64,000 nucleotides of DNA, from assembly GCF_016613535.2 (NCBI RefSeq), contig NZ_CP071518.1:2418001-2482000 (forward strand), written 5' to 3'. Position 1 is the first letter of the stretch. Each line of letters opens with the position of its first letter. Position numbers and translations under genes: made by a program. The notes below the pieces were generated by a model. It was not told the DNA's origin. It searched no databases and saw only the letters and a list, made by a program, of their open reading frames with translations. The stretch is from Lysobacter solisilvae (GTDB taxonomy: Bacteria; Pseudomonadota; Gammaproteobacteria; Xanthomonadales; Xanthomonadaceae). Below, piece after piece: positions 1 through 8,742 of this stretch.

Positions 1-338
1 CGGAGCAGCTCGAGCGCGAGTGCGAGAAGATCCTGCAGGCGCATGGCCTGGAGTATTCGGTGCACTGGCATCGCGGCGGGGAACCGTTCCATACGCCTGA
101 AGGCCCGCTGCGCGCGGCGGCGCGCGAAGTGCTGACGCAGTTTGCCGGCGCGGCGCCGGAGGAAAGCACCGGCGGCGGCACGTCGGATGCACGCTTCATC
201 GCGCCGCTGGGCGCGCAGTGCATCGAGATCGGTCCGGTGAATGCCAGCATCCACAAGGTGGATGAGCACGTGCGGGTGGCGGATCTGGAAGCGCTGCCGG
301 ACCTGTATCTGCAGTTGCTGGAGCGGTTGCTGGGATAA
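1..338 (+). CDS. dapE: Succinyl-diaminopimelate desuccinylase, C-terminal part
   Basis: This is the last ~112 codons of an M20-family metallopeptidase, open from the window edge (codons begin at base 3) to TAA at 336-338. DapE hydrolyses N-succinyl-LL-diaminopimelate in the lysine/peptidoglycan precursor pathway in the cytoplasm. The segment [13 protein letters not shown] and the later motif [14 protein letters not shown] are the DapE signatures; the histidine in NASIHKVDE is the usual C-terminal zinc ligand. The N-terminal metal site lies outside the window. It converges on the minus-strand acylase gene across a short gap with a hairpin. Confidence 0.9.
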   Translation, partial: EQLERECEKILQAHGLEYSVHWHRGGEPFHTPEGPLRAAAREVLTQFAGAAPEESTGGGTSDARFIAPLGAQCIEIGPVNASIHKVDEHVRVADLEALPDLYLQLLERLLG

Positions 339-387
339 GAGCCCGCGGCCTGTGTTGCGCGTGTCGCGACGGGCCGCGCCATCCTGC

Positions 388-411
388 CCCTCCCCCTTGA
401 TCAGGGGAGGG
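388..411. terminator. Hairpin between convergent genes dapE and the acylase
   Basis: An 8-bp stem (CCCTCCCC at 388-395 with GGGGAGGG at 404-411) around an 8-nt loop lies between two convergent genes. There is no T-tract on either side, so it may be a bidirectional or Rho-assisted end rather than a classical terminator. Confidence 0.4.
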
Positions 412-425
412 AACGCAGCATCAGC

Positions 426-2780
426 TCAGGGCCGCAGCCGCAACACATGCTCCGGCGGACCCGGCAGGAACGGCGTCGGCCTTCCGTGCACCCAGTCGTC
501 ATGGCCCGCGCCCCAGTACGGCGACATCGGGTGCCCGCTCTGGCCGCCCGGCATGTGGATGAAGCCATCGGCTTCGCGCCCCGGAGAAACGACCATGCGT
601 TCGGATGCGCCGAAATCCGGGTGCTGCACGCGCGGCATCGAAGCGTCACCGGCCAGCGGTTCGAAGGGCATGCACAAGGCAGGCTTGAGGAAGCCGGGCA
701 GGGCACGCGACAGCGGGTGGCAGATGCGCGCGGTGTTCTGCTCGCCCCAGCTGCGCTGCGCCAGCGGGCCGATGGCTTCCAGGTCGCCGCGCACCTGTGC
801 CGCCGCATCCTCGAACAACGCGTTCCAGCTCGCAAAGCGCGGCGGCAGCAGGTGCGCGGGACGCTGGGTGACCATCGGCCAGATGAAGCCTTCCTGCTGC
901 GGCAGCCCCGGCATCTCGAAATCCTTGTCCAGCGCGGCGCGCGCCGGCCCGGTCAGGCCATCGACCACGCGCGTGTGCACCGCCAGCCGCCATGCGCGCG
1001 TCAGCCGATAGCTCACCGAATCCGGGCTGGCGCGTTCGGGCCGCGTTGCAGCGGCCGCGGCGAGCGCGCTGAGCGCGTCGGATCTGGCGACGCGCGCGCG
1101 ATCGTGGAGCAACTGCCACCACGGCTGGAGGAACAGCGCGCGGTCGTCCAGCTGCACGGCCAGCAGGTCGCGTTCGTCGAGGAATTTCTTCGCGAACAGG
1201 TCGTCGCGGATCTGCTTCGCGCGCGCGCCCAGGACGGCGCCCCCATCGCCGGCCAGGTCGAGGATCTCGTCGCCGACCACCCGGTTGTTGCCCGTCCACA
1301 GGCGCCCGCGCGTGGGCTGGAGCAGGGGCGCGCGCGATGTGCTGATCGGCCAGGGTCCGCAGGCGGTGCCGGTCGGAGCGGTCTCGACGGGAAGCTGCCC
1401 GTCGCATCCGGCTGCGCGTTGCGGGATCGGTCCGAGCCAGCGCCAGCCGATTGCGCCGTGGCGGTCGGCCAGCAGCATGTTCTGGGTTGGAATGGCCACG
1501 CGACGGGTGATCTCCACCGCGCTGGCCAGCGTGGATGCGTGGGCCATTTCGCCCAGGCCGACGTTGAGCGCCCCGGGCAGATGCGCGACCCAGCGCAGCG
1601 ACAACGCGCGGCCCTGCGCATCGCGGCCGATCACCGGGCCCCAGGCGGTTTCGTCGACGTCCATCGGCACAGGCGCGGCGCCGGCCACGACGATCGTTTC
1701 GCGGTGGCGCGTGGCCGGCACGCAGCCTGCCGTGGCGCGCTCGCCGCAGACGTCCTGCAAGGCCCAGTCCATCGTGTCGATGTAACTGTTCGTATACGCC
1801 CAGGCGACGTGGCCGTTGCTGCCGACCACCACGAACGGCAGGCCGGGCAGGGTGAAGCCGCCCATGTCGACGCGGCCGCCCGGCGCCTGGTCGTCGGCAT
1901 AGCGCAACTGCGCGCGGAACCACAGGTTGGGGGCGCGCAGGCCCAGGTGCATGTCGTCGGCGACGATCGCCCGGCCATCGCGCGTGGCCTCGCCGGAGAC
2001 GGCGAAGTTGTTGCTGCCGACGATGCGCGGGGCGGGCAGCGCGTCACCGGGATCCTTCGGGCTGGGAAGGCGGCGCAGGTCGACTTCTTCGGCGGTGGGC
2101 AGGCGCGCATCGCCGCGCACAGGGCCGGTCAACGGCGCATCCCACTGGCTGCCGTCGTGGGTCAGCAGCGCATAGAGCGGGGGCGGCAGGTGCGGGCGCA
2201 TCTTCCACAACGCCAGTTCACGTGCGTTCTCGCCGTCCTGCAGGTCGAAGTACATCGCGAAGGCCACCAGCGCAGAGTCCTCGAGCTGCCAGGGCTCGGG
2301 TTGCGTTCGCAGCAGCAGGTAGGGCCAGGGGCGCGTGCGCAGTCCGGCCAGACCCGCGTTGACGCCGTCGACATAGGCCTGCATCGACGCACGGTGCTGG
2401 CCCAGGATCGTGTCCATGCCATCGTGGACCCGCGCGCGGAAACGGTGCACGCGGTGCCGGCGATCGGTGTCCACCGCCAGCGGACCGAACAGTTCGGCCA
2501 GCTCGCCCGCCGCCGTGCGGCGCAGCAGGTCCATCTCGAAATAGCGCTCCTGCGCATGGACGTAACCCAGCGCGCGCATCGCGTCGGCCTCGTTGGCGGC
2601 CTGCACGGTGACCACGCCGCGGTGGTCGCGTTCAAGGGCGACCGGGGCGGACAGGCCGGACAGGGCGAGCTCGCCCTCGAGCGTCGGCAGGCTGCCGCGC
2701 ATCAGCCACCAGCCCACGAGCATCGCGGCCAGCACCAGCAGCACCAGGCCCAGCAGGCCGCGTCTGATCCACTTGCTCAT
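426..2780 (-). CDS. Penicillin acylase family Ntn-hydrolase, membrane-anchored
   Basis: This 784-residue protein belongs to the penicillin/acyl-homoserine-lactone acylase family, periplasmic amidases that cleave themselves into alpha and beta chains. Residues ~5-27 form an uncleaved-looking hydrophobic anchor after a basic start (MSKWIRRGLLGLVLLVLAAM). The motif GSNNFAVSG places the predicted N-terminal nucleophile of the beta chain at Ser256; DDMHLGLRAPNLWF just after it is also typical. The start at 2780 is chosen because GGGGGAGGA precedes it at good spacing, and the frame upstream of it is low-value sequence. The real substrate cannot be told from sequence: beta-lactams, N-acyl amino acids and AHLs are all possible for this family. 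It is divergent from the asnB leader region. Confidence 0.9.
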   Translation of the reverse strand: MSKWIRRGLLGLVLLVLAAMLVGWWLMRGSLPTLEGELALSGLSAPVALERDHRGVVTVQAANEADAMRALGYVHAQERYFEMDLLRRTAAGELAELFGPLAVDTDRRHRVHRFRARVHDGMDTILGQHRASMQAYVDGVNAGLAGLRTRPWPYLLLRTQPEPWQLEDSALVAFAMYFDLQDGENARELALWKMRPHLPPPLYALLTHDGSQWDAPLTGPVRGDARLPTAEEVDLRRLPSPKDPGDALPAPRIVGSNNFAVSGEATRDGRAIVADDMHLGLRAPNLWFRAQLRYADDQAPGGRVDMGGFTLPGLPFVVVGSNGHVAWAYTNSYIDTMDWALQDVCGERATAGCVPATRHRETIVVAGAAPVPMDVDETAWGPVIGRDAQGRALSLRWVAHLPGALNVGLGEMAHASTLASAVEITRRVAIPTQNMLLADRHGAIGWRWLGPIPQRAAGCDGQLPVETAPTGTACGPWPISTSRAPLLQPTRGRLWTGNNRVVGDEILDLAGDGGAVLGARAKQIRDDLFAKKFLDERDLLAVQLDDRALFLQPWWQLLHDRARVARSDALSALAAAAATRPERASPDSVSYRLTRAWRLAVHTRVVDGLTGPARAALDKDFEMPGLPQQEGFIWPMVTQRPAHLLPPRFASWNALFEDAAAQVRGDLEAIGPLAQRSWGEQNTARICHPLSRALPGFLKPALCMPFEPLAGDASMPRVQHPDFGASERMVVSPGREADGFIHMPGGQSGHPMSPYWGAGHDDWVHGRPTPFLPGPPEHVLRLRP

Positions 2781-2897
2781 GATGTCCTCCCCCGGGCCTG
2801 CGAGCTTAGCCGATGCCGTCCGCGCGGCCGATGCCGGGAGGCCCTGATGCATTCCAGTCGTTTGACAAACCCGCCGGGCCTGAAGGAGGATCGGGTC

Positions 2898-3017
2898 ATG
2901 CCCCACACCCCGGCCATCGCCCTGCTGATCTCCACCGCCCTGCGCGGTCGGGCGTCCGTGGCCGCCGTCAGCAATAACAACCGCAATAACGCCAGCCTCC
3001 CGCGGGCCGGCGATTAG
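2898..3017 (+). CDS. Asparagine-rich leader peptide of asnB
   Basis: A 39-codon ORF starts at ATG 2898, 7 nt after a strong ribosome site (AAGGAGGA). It ends at TAG 3015-3017, 28 nt before a perfect hairpin and about 120 nt before asnB. Residues 26-31 read NNNRNN: five Asn codons (2973-2981 and 2985-2990) in six. The enrichment, position and structure match an amino-acid-sensing leader peptide in which a ribosome stalls when charged tRNA-Asn is scarce. The frame also stays open upstream to an ATG at 2847, but that start has no visible ribosome site. The peptide itself probably has no function once made. Confidence 0.75.
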   Translation: MPHTPAIALLISTALRGRASVAAVSNNNRNNASLPRAGD

Positions 3018-3080
3018 CGCGCGCAACACACGCCCTATTCGCTCACGAAGCCCGCGCCGAAAGCGCGGGCTTCGTCGTTT
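2999..3080 (+). promoter_or_regulatory. Transcription attenuator upstream of asnB
   Basis: Three mutually exclusive segments are visible. CGCGGGC at 3001-3007 can pair with GCCCGCG at 3050-3056 (antiterminator). The same 3050-3056 segment is the left arm of the terminator that pairs with 3064-3075. A ribosome stalled on the Asn codons (2973-2990) would leave 3001-3007 free and allow the antiterminator; a ribosome reaching the stop codon at 3015 would cover it and allow termination. This is the classical his/trp-type logic applied to asparagine, inferred from sequence only. Confidence 0.7.
3045..3080 (+). terminator. Terminator hairpin of the asnB attenuator
   Basis: A perfect 13-bp stem runs from 3045-3057 (ACGAAGCCCGCGC) to 3063-3075, with a 5-nt loop CGAAA. 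It is followed by CGTTTC, a weak U-tract. It sits between the Asn leader peptide and asnB. Confidence 0.7.
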
Positions 3081-3139
3081 CTGGCTGTCGAAAGTCCACC
3101 CGGCCCCTTTCCAGTCCGCCATCCACCAGGAGTTCCACC

Positions 3140-4850
3140 ATGTGTTCCATCTTCGGCATGTTCGGCCTGCAGGCCGGCGACGATCTCCACAGCCTGCGCC
3201 GCCGCGCGCTCGAACTATCCCAGCGTCAGCGCCATCGCGGCCCCGACTGGAGCGGTGTCCACGTCGACGCCGGCGCGATCCTCGTGCACGAGCGGCTGGC
3301 CATCGTCGATCCGGCCGGCGGTTCGCAGCCGCTGCGGTCGGCCGACGGGCAACTGGTGCTGGCCGTCAACGGCGAGATCTACAACCACCGCGAACTGGAA
3401 AAGCAGCTGGCCGCGCCCTATGCGTTCCAGACCGGCTCGGACTGCGAGGTGATCAACGCGCTGTACGCGCAGCGGCCGGGCATCGGCGACTGGCTCACCG
3501 AGCTCAATGGCATCTTCGCCTTCGCACTGTGGGACGCCGCCGCCGGCCGGGTGGTGATCGCGCGCGACCCGCTTGGCGTGTGTCCGCTCTACTGGGGCCA
3601 CGACGCTGACGGCCGCCTGTGCGTGGCGTCGGAAATGAAGGCCCTCGCCGATGTGTGCGCCGACGTCGCGCAGTTCCCGCCGGGGCACTACTACGACAGC
3701 GCTTCCACCGCCGGCAAGGACGCCGGGCTGGTGCGCTATTACGACCGGCCCTGGCGCGATCACGCGTCCACGCAGGGCGTGGAGGTGGGGCTGGACGAAC
3801 TGCGCCAGGCCTTCGAGCGCGCGGTGCACCGCCAGTTGATGAGCGACGTCCCCTATGGCGTGCTGCTGTCGGGCGGTCTGGATTCATCGCTGGTCGCCGC
3901 CGTCGCCGCGCGTTACGCGCGCCGGCGCGTGGAGGAGGACGACCAGGCCGAAGCCTGGTGGCCGCGCCTGCATTCCTTCGCCATCGGACTGGACGGCTCG
4001 CCCGATCTCGCCGCGGCCGAGGTGGCCGCCCCAGGCACTGGGCACGGTGCACCACGGTTTCACCTACACCTTCGACGAGGGGCTGGATGCATTGCCCGAG
4101 GTCATCCGCCACATCGAGACCTTCGACGTCACCACCATCCGTGCCTCGACGCCGATGTTCCTGCTGGCGCGGCGGATCAAGGCGATGGGAGTGAAGATGG
4201 TGCTGTCGGGCGAAGGCAGCGACGAGGTGTTCGGCGGTTACCTCTATTTCCACAAGGCGCCCAACGCGCGTGAGTTCCACGAGGAGACGATCCGCAAGCT
4301 CGATGCGCTGCACAGCTACGACTGCCTGCGGGCGAACAAGTCGATGATGGCCTGGGGCGTGGAGCCGCGCGTGCCATTCCTCGACGTGGAGTTCCTCGAA
4401 GTGGCGATGCGCATGGATGCGAAGTACAAGATGGCCGGCCGGCAGCAGGACGGCACCCACCGGATGGAGAAGGCCATCCTGCGCGAGGCCTTCGCCGGCT
4501 ACCTCCCCGACTCGATCCTGTGGCGGCAGAAGGAACAGTTCAGCGACGGCGTCGGCTACGGCTGGATCGACGGGCTCAAGGCGCACGCGCAGCAGCAGGT
4601 CAGCGACCGGGTCTTCGCCGCGGCGGCCAACCGGTTCCCGCTGAACCCGCCGCAGACCAGGGAGGCCTACCTGTATCGCCACATCTTCGAGCAGTTCTTT
4701 CCCGGGGCGGCCTGCGCGCAGACGGTGCCGGGGGGCAAGTCGATCGCCTGTTCCTCCCCCGCCGCCATCGCCTGGGACGCGGCATTCGCCACGGCGGCCG
4801 ACCCCTCGGGGCGGGCGGTGGCAGGGGTACACCAGGCGGCACTGGCGTAG
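3140..4850 (+). CDS. asnB: Asparagine synthase B (glutamine-hydrolysing), with an apparent frameshift
   Basis: AsnB makes asparagine from aspartate, ATP and glutamine. The N-terminus is MCSIFGMFG, so Cys2 is the glutaminase nucleophile of the class-II amidotransferase domain (residues ~2-200). The ATP-binding SGGLDSS motif is at residues 244-250, and [12 protein letters not shown] follows in the synthase domain. The frame is broken: up to ~4028 translation runs in one frame, and from ~4033 the conserved continuation [14 protein letters not shown] lies in the +1 frame. Removing one C from the CCCC run at 4029-4032 restores a 569-residue protein close to the usual ~554, with no residues lost relative to the family as I recall it. 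The call is therefore one gene with a one-base insertion, probably a sequence error. The start ATG follows CACCAGGAGTTCCACC. Confidence 0.88.
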
Positions 4851-4941
4851 ACTGCGGCTCAGCAGCCCCACCGCCTGCGGTCGCAGGCCACTGCCCAGGA
4901 AAAGCAGTCATCCCGGCTGCAAAGGCGTTGGAATCAATGCC

Positions 4942-7908
4942 ATGGCCAGTCTGTTCCAAGGGTCGAAGGCGCGCGGGACCACCGCGCGCACGTTGAAGGG
5001 GATCTCGATTCCCGAGCCGCCCACCCGGCCGGGGGAGATCGACGAGGTCGTCCTGCGCATGGCCGAAACCGTGTTCGGTTGTCGCGACGCACGGCTGGTG
5101 TGGATTTCCGGTACCACGCGGGAAGGTCGTCTGCGCGGGCACCAGTGGCCGACCACGCCGCTGTCGCAGGAGGAGTCCGAGCTCATCGACGAGGCCCTGG
5201 CACGCAACGGGAGCGTGGCCAGCGGAAATGTGCAGGACGGTTGGCTGCGCATTGCCCACCCGCTCCAGTACGCCCAGGCCGTATTCCTGGCCCGATGGCC
5301 GCAGGCGACCGCCCTCGCCGGTGGTGATCCGCCTGGCCTGCTCGATTTCCTGACCCTGCTGGCCGCGCGCATGCGCGCGGAGATCGAGCTGGTGGCCGCC
5401 AACCACGCCACCGGTCGGATGGGAAAGGCAGCCCAGCTGCAGAAGGCGCTGTATTCGCTCGCCAGCCTCGCCAGCAGCGAGCTGGACATGCAGGAAATGC
5501 TCCCCCGCACCCATGCGGTGGTCGCCGGGCTGATGTACGCGGCGAACTTCAAGATCGCGCTGTACGCGCCCGAGCGGGACACGCTGCAGTTCGTGTACGT
5601 GGCGGACGAAAAGGGCGGGCACGGCGTGGCGGTCGGCAAGGAGATTCCGGCCGGGCAACTGCGCGAGAGCCTGACCATGGCGGTGATCCGCAGTGGTTCT
5701 CCGGCGATGGGGCCCTCGCAGAAGCTGCGCGAGCAGTTCGGGCTGGCGCCCCCGGGCGGGTTCGGGCCGGAAAGCGCCGATTGGCTGGGCGTTCCGATGG
5801 TGGCCGAAGGCATCGTGCGGGGCGCCGTCATCGTGCAGAGCTACGACCAGCGTGGTCGTTTCAGCGAGGAGGACCGCTCCCTGCTGGGCTATGTCGCCCA
5901 GCACATCCTGACGGCCCTGCAGCGCAAGCAGGCCCACGTCGAGCTGGAGAACCGCGTCGAGGACCGTACCCGCGCGTTGACGGCCGAAGTGATGGAGCGC
6001 CAGCGCGGCGAGAAGCTGCAGGCCGCGCTTTACAGCATCGCCGACCTGGCCAGCAGCGACCTGGACATGAGCGAGATGCTGCGGCGCATCCACCTCGTCG
6101 TCGCCGAACTCATGTACGCGCGCAACCTGATCATCGCCATGTACGACGCCGACCGGGAAGCCCTGCGGGTGATCTACCACGCGGACGAGAAGGACCCGGG
6201 GCTGGTCGAGATCGGAGTGGAAATTCCGGAAGCGCAGATGCGCGACACGATAACCCTGGGCGTTATCCGCACCGGGCGGGCGGTGATGGGGTCGCCGGCG
6301 CAGGTGAACCGCGAGCTTGGCATTCCGGAGGGTGTGTCGTTCGGCGCCCCGGCGGAGGACGTGCTGGGCGTGCCGATGGTATTTGAAGGCACCGTGCGCG
6401 GAGCGCTGGTGGTCCAGAGCTACGACGTCGCCGAGCGCTTCGGTGAGGAAGACCGCGCATTGCTGACCTACGTGGCCCAGCACATCCTCACCGCGCTCGA
6501 CCGCAAGCAGGCGCGCGGCGAGCTGGAGGACCGGGTGGCCGAGCGCACGCGCGAGCTGGCCAAGGCCGTGGGCAAGCTGCGCGAGCAGATCGTCGAGCGC
6601 GAGCGGGCGGAGCAGCAGCTGATGCATGAAACCATGCACGACTCGCTCACCGGCCTGCCCAACCGCAGCTACCTGTACGACGCGCTGGAGCGGTCCCTGG
6701 CGCGGATGGAACGCGATCCCAAGCATCGCTTCGCCGTGCTGTTCCTCGACCTGGACCGGTTCAAGGTGGTCAACGACAGTGTCGGCCACCTGGCGGGCGA
6801 TGAAATGCTCAAGGAGGCCGGCGCACGCCTTCAGGCCTGCGTGCGCCCGTTCGATGTCGTGGCGCGGCTGGGCGGTGACGAGTTCGCGCTGCTGCTGGAA
6901 GACGTCAACCTGCCGGAGGAAGCCTGCCACGCCGCGGAGCGGGCCATCGAACTGCTCAGCGAGCCGATGCACATCGACGGCAAGGAGTTGTTCACCTCGG
7001 CCAGCATCGGCATCGCGCTGGGACATCCCCGCTACAAGCGCGCCGAGGAACTGCTGCGCGATGCGGACGTGGCGATGTATCGCGCCAAGGCACATGGGCG
7101 GCAGCGGTTCGAGATCTTCGACGAGCGTCTCCACCAGGAGGCCATCGCGCTGCTGGAGCTGGAAAGCGACCTGCGCCGGGCCATCCAGCGCTACGAGTTC
7201 GAGCCCCATTTCCAGCCGATCGTGCGCCTGGCCGACCGCAAGGTGCTGGGCTACGAAGCGCTGCTGCGCTGGCGCCATCCGCGGCGCGGACTGGTGGCTC
7301 CGGATGAATTCCTGGCGCTGGCCGAGGAAAACGGCAGTGTCGAGCAGATCGACTGGCAGATGTTCGAGCAGACCTGTCGCGAGATCAGCCTGCTCGGCGA
7401 GGACAGTGGTTACGTGACCTTGAACGTGTCACCCCGCCACTTCCGCTCGCCCACGCTGGCGCGACAGATGCTGGAGCTGTTCGACAGCTTCCATCTTTCC
7501 CACGACCGGATCCGGGTGGAAGTCACCGAGGGCGCGCTGCTGGACAATCCCGACCAGGTGCGCGAAACGCTCCAGGCCCTTCGCACCGCCGGCGTCGTGG
7601 CCGCGCTGGACGATTTCGGCACGGGATATTCCTCCCTGAGCTATCTGCACCGTTTCCCGCTGCATACCATCAAGATCGATCGCTCCTTCGTCAGCGCGCT
7701 GCAGCGCGGCGATGGCCACGGCAGCACGCCGGTGGTGAAAGCCGTGCTGGCAATGGCGCAGACGCTCGGCATGGATGTGATCGCGGAAGGCGTGGAGACC
7801 GACGATCAACGCGAATGCCTGCTGGAAATGGGGTGCGAACTGGGGCAGGGATTCCTGTTCTCCAAGGCGCGGGCGGCGTCGGAGTGGGCGGCCCGGCTCC
7901 CGCACTGA
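4942..7908 (+). CDS. GAF-GAF-GGDEF-EAL cyclic-di-GMP signalling protein
   Basis: This 988-residue cytoplasmic protein has no signal peptide or membrane segment. An N-terminal region (~1-160) is unassigned. Two GAF-like sensory domains (~165-330 and ~355-520) are clearly copies of each other: both open with QLQKALYSLA / KLQAALYSIA-type helices and share ADEK and LGVPM. Each is followed by a helical linker (EDRTRALTAEV; AERTRELAKAV). The diguanylate cyclase domain has an intact GGDEF at 644-648. The phosphodiesterase domain has its EAL glutamate at 772, LNVSPRHF, DDFGTGYSS, IKIDRSFV and AEGVE, so both activities could be functional. ATG 4942 lacks a strong ribosome site, so the exact start is uncertain. 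What the GAF domains bind is unknown. Confidence 0.92.
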   Translation: MASLFQGSKARGTTARTLKGISIPEPPTRPGEIDEVVLRMAETVFGCRDARLVWISGTTREGRLRGHQWPTTPLSQEESELIDEALARNGSVASGNVQDGWLRIAHPLQYAQAVFLARWPQATALAGGDPPGLLDFLTLLAARMRAEIELVAANHATGRMGKAAQLQKALYSLASLASSELDMQEMLPRTHAVVAGLMYAANFKIALYAPERDTLQFVYVADEKGGHGVAVGKEIPAGQLRESLTMAVIRSGSPAMGPSQKLREQFGLAPPGGFGPESADWLGVPMVAEGIVRGAVIVQSYDQRGRFSEEDRSLLGYVAQHILTALQRKQAHVELENRVEDRTRALTAEVMERQRGEKLQAALYSIADLASSDLDMSEMLRRIHLVVAELMYARNLIIAMYDADREALRVIYHADEKDPGLVEIGVEIPEAQMRDTITLGVIRTGRAVMGSPAQVNRELGIPEGVSFGAPAEDVLGVPMVFEGTVRGALVVQSYDVAERFGEEDRALLTYVAQHILTALDRKQARGELEDRVAERTRELAKAVGKLREQIVERERAEQQLMHETMHDSLTGLPNRSYLYDALERSLARMERDPKHRFAVLFLDLDRFKVVNDSVGHLAGDEMLKEAGARLQACVRPFDVVARLGGDEFALLLEDVNLPEEACHAAERAIELLSEPMHIDGKELFTSASIGIALGHPRYKRAEELLRDADVAMYRAKAHGRQRFEIFDERLHQEAIALLELESDLRRAIQRYEFEPHFQPIVRLADRKVLGYEALLRWRHPRRGLVAPDEFLALAEENGSVEQIDWQMFEQTCREISLLGEDSGYVTLNVSPRHFRSPTLARQMLELFDSFHLSHDRIRVEVTEGALLDNPDQVRETLQALRTAGVVAALDDFGTGYSSLSYLHRFPLHTIKIDRSFVSALQRGDGHGSTPVVKAVLAMAQTLGMDVIAEGVETDDQRECLLEMGCELGQGFLFSKARAASEWAARLPH

Positions 7909-7992
7909 GTCTGGGCGGGCGGCTTCCGGCGAGCCCGGCCCCTGCGGGTTGCGGTTCGTCAGGGTCACCGCGACCCCGGCGCGGATCCCGGT

Positions 7993-8015
7993 TTCCTCCC
8001 CCTCAAGGAGAGGAA
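7993..8015. terminator. Weak hairpin between convergent genes
   Basis: TTCCTC (7993-7998) can pair with GAGGAA (8010-8015) in the 126-nt gap between the EAL gene (+) and tpm (-). The stem is short and has no T-tract, so the terminator role is only suggestive. Confidence 0.3.
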
Positions 8016-8034
8016 CGGGTCAGCGCCCGGCGAC

Positions 8035-8691
8035 TCACTTGCGGTTGAGCCGATAGACGACGGTTTCCAGCCTGGTCACGCCTTCGGCAACGAAGCCGGG
8101 TTGCTGTTCCAGGATGTCGCGGCGCTCGAGCACGTCGATGTCCCAGTCGCGTCCGAACAGTTCCGACACTTCCGCTTCGGGCACGCTGAAGGGCGGACCC
8201 TGCTTCTCGTGCGCCGGGTACTCCAGTGTGATCAGCAGCGCGCGGCAGCGCTGGGGCAGCCTGGCGTAGAGCTCGTGCACGTAGCGCCGCCGCAGGTCCG
8301 GCGGCAACGCGATGAGGGCCGCGCGGTCGAATGCCGCGGCGCAGTCGACGAGGTCGTCGGCGCCCAGGGCGAAGGCGTCGCCGTGGATGAGTTCGATGTT
8401 GCCCGCGGTGTAATGGGTGCCGTGCGGCGTGTCCCGGAACTCCGGGACCACGCCATGCTCGCTGAGGAACTGCTTGATCGCCACGGGCGAGATCTCCACG
8501 CCCAGCACGCGGTAACCCTGCGAGGCGAACCACACCATGTCCAGGCTCTTGCCTGCCAGCGGCACGAAGACCGTGGCGCCCACCGGCATCCCGACGGCGG
8601 GCCAGTGCTTGAGCAGCAAGGGCGTCGGCTTGTCCTGGTGGAAGCCGATCTGGTTGTCCTGCCAGCGCTGGAGCCAGAAGTCAGGGTGCAT
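8035..8691 (-). CDS. tpm: Thiopurine S-methyltransferase
   Basis: This 218-residue class-I SAM methyltransferase belongs to the TPMT family, which in bacteria methylates thiopurines and oxyanions of selenium and tellurium. It opens with the family's characteristic N-terminus (MHPDFWLQRWQDNQIGFHQ). VFVPLAGKSLDMVWFASQGY forms the SAM-binding motif I, and VVGVE-like VLGVEISPVAIKQF follows. The length equals that of the usual bacterial enzyme. A GAGGA ribosome site precedes ATG 8691. It lies 51 nt downstream of parC on the same strand and may be cotranscribed. Confidence 0.92.
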   Translation of the reverse strand: MHPDFWLQRWQDNQIGFHQDKPTPLLLKHWPAVGMPVGATVFVPLAGKSLDMVWFASQGYRVLGVEISPVAIKQFLSEHGVVPEFRDTPHGTHYTAGNIELIHGDAFALGADDLVDCAAAFDRAALIALPPDLRRRYVHELYARLPQRCRALLITLEYPAHEKQGPPFSVPEAEVSELFGRDWDIDVLERRDILEQQPGFVAEGVTRLETVVYRLNRK

Positions 8692-8742
8692 CGCGATCCT
8701 CGCGTCGGAGTCTTGGGTGGCGGCGCATGCGGTGGCGCTGCG

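Noticed and set aside
2862..2867. Perfect TTGACA as the -35 element of the asnB promoter
   Set aside because: No acceptable -10 element lies 16-18 nt downstream, and the position would place the transcript start on the leader's own ribosome site. The true promoter was not identified.
447..3017. 856-codon plus-strand frame opposite the penicillin acylase
   Set aside because: It is antisense to a gene with clear catalytic motifs. Only its last 39 codons (from 2898) are credible, as the asnB leader peptide.
3504..4871. 455-codon minus-strand frame opposite asnB
   Set aside because: It is a shadow of asnB in another frame; the plus strand carries the glutaminase and synthase motifs.
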